Assembly: GCA_025358235.1 (NCBI GenBank)
Contig: JANYKH010000158.1
Coordinates: forward strand, 1 to 6,834
Source of the DNA: Chloroflexota bacterium
GTDB lineage: Bacteria > Chloroflexota > Dehalococcoidia > Dehalococcoidales > RBG-16-60-22
Length of the DNA stretch: 6,834 nucleotides
Direction of reading: 5' to 3'
How positions within the stretch are numbered: the first letter of the stretch is position 1; each line of letters opens with the position of its first letter. Both the position numbers and the translations under genes were made by a program. Below the pieces are notes generated by a model. It did not search any database. It was not told where the DNA came from and saw only the letters and a program-made list of their open reading frames with translations. Shown here piece after piece: positions 6,038 to 6,834 of this stretch.

Positions 6038-6834
6038 TCCGCGGCGAATACTTCGATAAACTTGAGACGATGACGGCAGCGCGCCGCGTCAAGTACCAGG
6101 CGGAAAAACTTGCTGCCACCATACATCACGCCTATGAGAACTCTCCCGCGGTCAAGGAACTTTTTGATAAAGCCGGAATCAAGCCGGACGCCATCAAAAC
6201 CCCGCGGGACATGGAAAAGCTGCCGGTCACCCGCAAGACCGACCTGATTACAATGCAAAAGCAGAATCCCCCTTACGGCGGCGTAAACGCCGTTCCCGTC
6301 GAGGAAATCGAGCGGGTTTTTCTCTCCCCCGGCCCCATCTACGAACCCCACATGCATTCCGGCATAAGCTGGTTTGGGAAAGCGTTATGGGCGGCGGGTT
6401 TCCGCAAGGGCGACGTCGTTGTTAATACTTTTGCTTATCATATGTCCCCCGCCGGCATCCTCCTCCACGGGGCGGTGCGGGATTGCGGGGCCACCGTGGT
6501 TCCGATGGGGGTCGGCAATACAGACATACTGATTCAGACGATGCTGGATATGAAGGTTACCGGCTACGTGGGCACGCCCACCTTCCTGATGAACGTTATC
6601 AAGCGGGCCGAAGAAATGGGCAAGAATATTAAAAATGATTTTGCTTTGCGCCGCGCCTGGTTTACCGGCGAGATGTTGCCCGGCGCAATCCGCAAAACGC
6701 TGGAAAACGACTACAATCTGGAAACTTTTCAGGCTTACGCCGTCACCGAACCGGGAGGCGCAATAGCCTATGAATGCGCCTGCAAGTCCGGTCTGCACCT
6801 CATGGATGAGTATTTTGTTGAGATCGTCGATCAC
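6028..6834 (+). CDS. PaaK-like AMP-binding (phenylacetate-CoA ligase family) protein, 3'-truncated
   Basis: 269 residues are visible and the frame is still open at the window end; family members run to about 430, so the C-terminal lid domain lies outside. The N-terminus, MAIVRGEYFDKLETM...RRVKYQAEKLAATIHHAYENSPAVKELFDKAGI, with KTPRDMEKLPVTRKTDL (residues 58-74), is the standard PaaK opening. Later PaaK-like features are GDVVVNTFAYHMSPAG, VGTPTFL, YAVTE (237-241) for the usual YG-S/T-E, and ECACKSGLHLMDEYFVEIVDH at the visible end, matching the EC...GLH...EIIDP region. The ATP P-loop, normally SSGTTGKP, here reads SPGPIYEP (100-107). Only the first Ser, the Gly and the last Pro remain, so nucleotide handling may be altered. 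It may be a CoA ligase for an aromatic or other acid, a modified adenylating enzyme, or an accessory protein without ligase activity. It starts within livF (10-nt overlap) and should be co-translated with it. Confidence 0.88.
   Translation, partial: MAIVRGEYFDKLETMTAARRVKYQAEKLAATIHHAYENSPAVKELFDKAGIKPDAIKTPRDMEKLPVTRKTDLITMQKQNPPYGGVNAVPVEEIERVFLSPGPIYEPHMHSGISWFGKALWAAGFRKGDVVVNTFAYHMSPAGILLHGAVRDCGATVVPMGVGNTDILIQTMLDMKVTGYVGTPTFLMNVIKRAEEMGKNIKNDFALRRAWFTGEMLPGAIRKTLENDYNLETFQAYAVTEPGGAIAYECACKSGLHLMDEYFVEIVDH

Overview
The window is a bacterial operon fragment in which every gene lies on the + strand. The layout is: acyl-CoA synthetase (5'-truncated) > LivH-type permease > LivM-type permease > periplasmic-binding-type lipoprotein > dispersed palindromic repeat > LivF-type ATPase > PaaK-like AMP-binding protein (3'-truncated). 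Gaps are 34, 27, 24 and 127 nt, and the last pair overlaps by 10 nt. No promoter or Rho-independent terminator is evident, so both ends of the transcription unit probably lie outside the window.

The four transporter parts belong to the hydrophobic amino acid uptake (HAAT/LIV) class of ABC importers: two fused-type permeases, a lipid-anchored solute-binding protein and one ATPase. The second ATPase (LivG type) is not in the window. Two adenylate-forming enzymes of different subfamilies bracket the transporter genes. One is a long-chain-type acyl-CoA synthetase with intact signature motifs. The other is related to phenylacetate-CoA ligase but has a heavily altered ATP-binding P-loop. This gene content suggests that the imported solute is an organic acid (aromatic, fatty or branched) that is activated to its CoA thioester on entry, rather than simply leucine, isoleucine or valine. 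The substrate cannot be read from the sequence.

Organism: the moderate-to-high GC, the Thr-rich linker behind the lipobox, the strong G-rich Shine-Dalgarno and a 'CATTGCGAG...CTCGCAATG' dispersed repeat together suggest an environmental anaerobe. A Dehalococcoidia-like Chloroflexota is my first guess and a Desulfobacterota-type organism the main alternative. This is an inference from style, not a marker-gene result.

The most unusual points are the degenerate P-loop of the PaaK-like protein, the mobile-type palindromic repeat between the binding-protein gene and livF (which leaves livF without a good ribosome binding site), and the basic C-terminal tail of LivF, whose codons carry the ribosome binding site of the next gene. 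I see a recognisable type of operon with some odd parts, and no clear evidence of an entirely new system.
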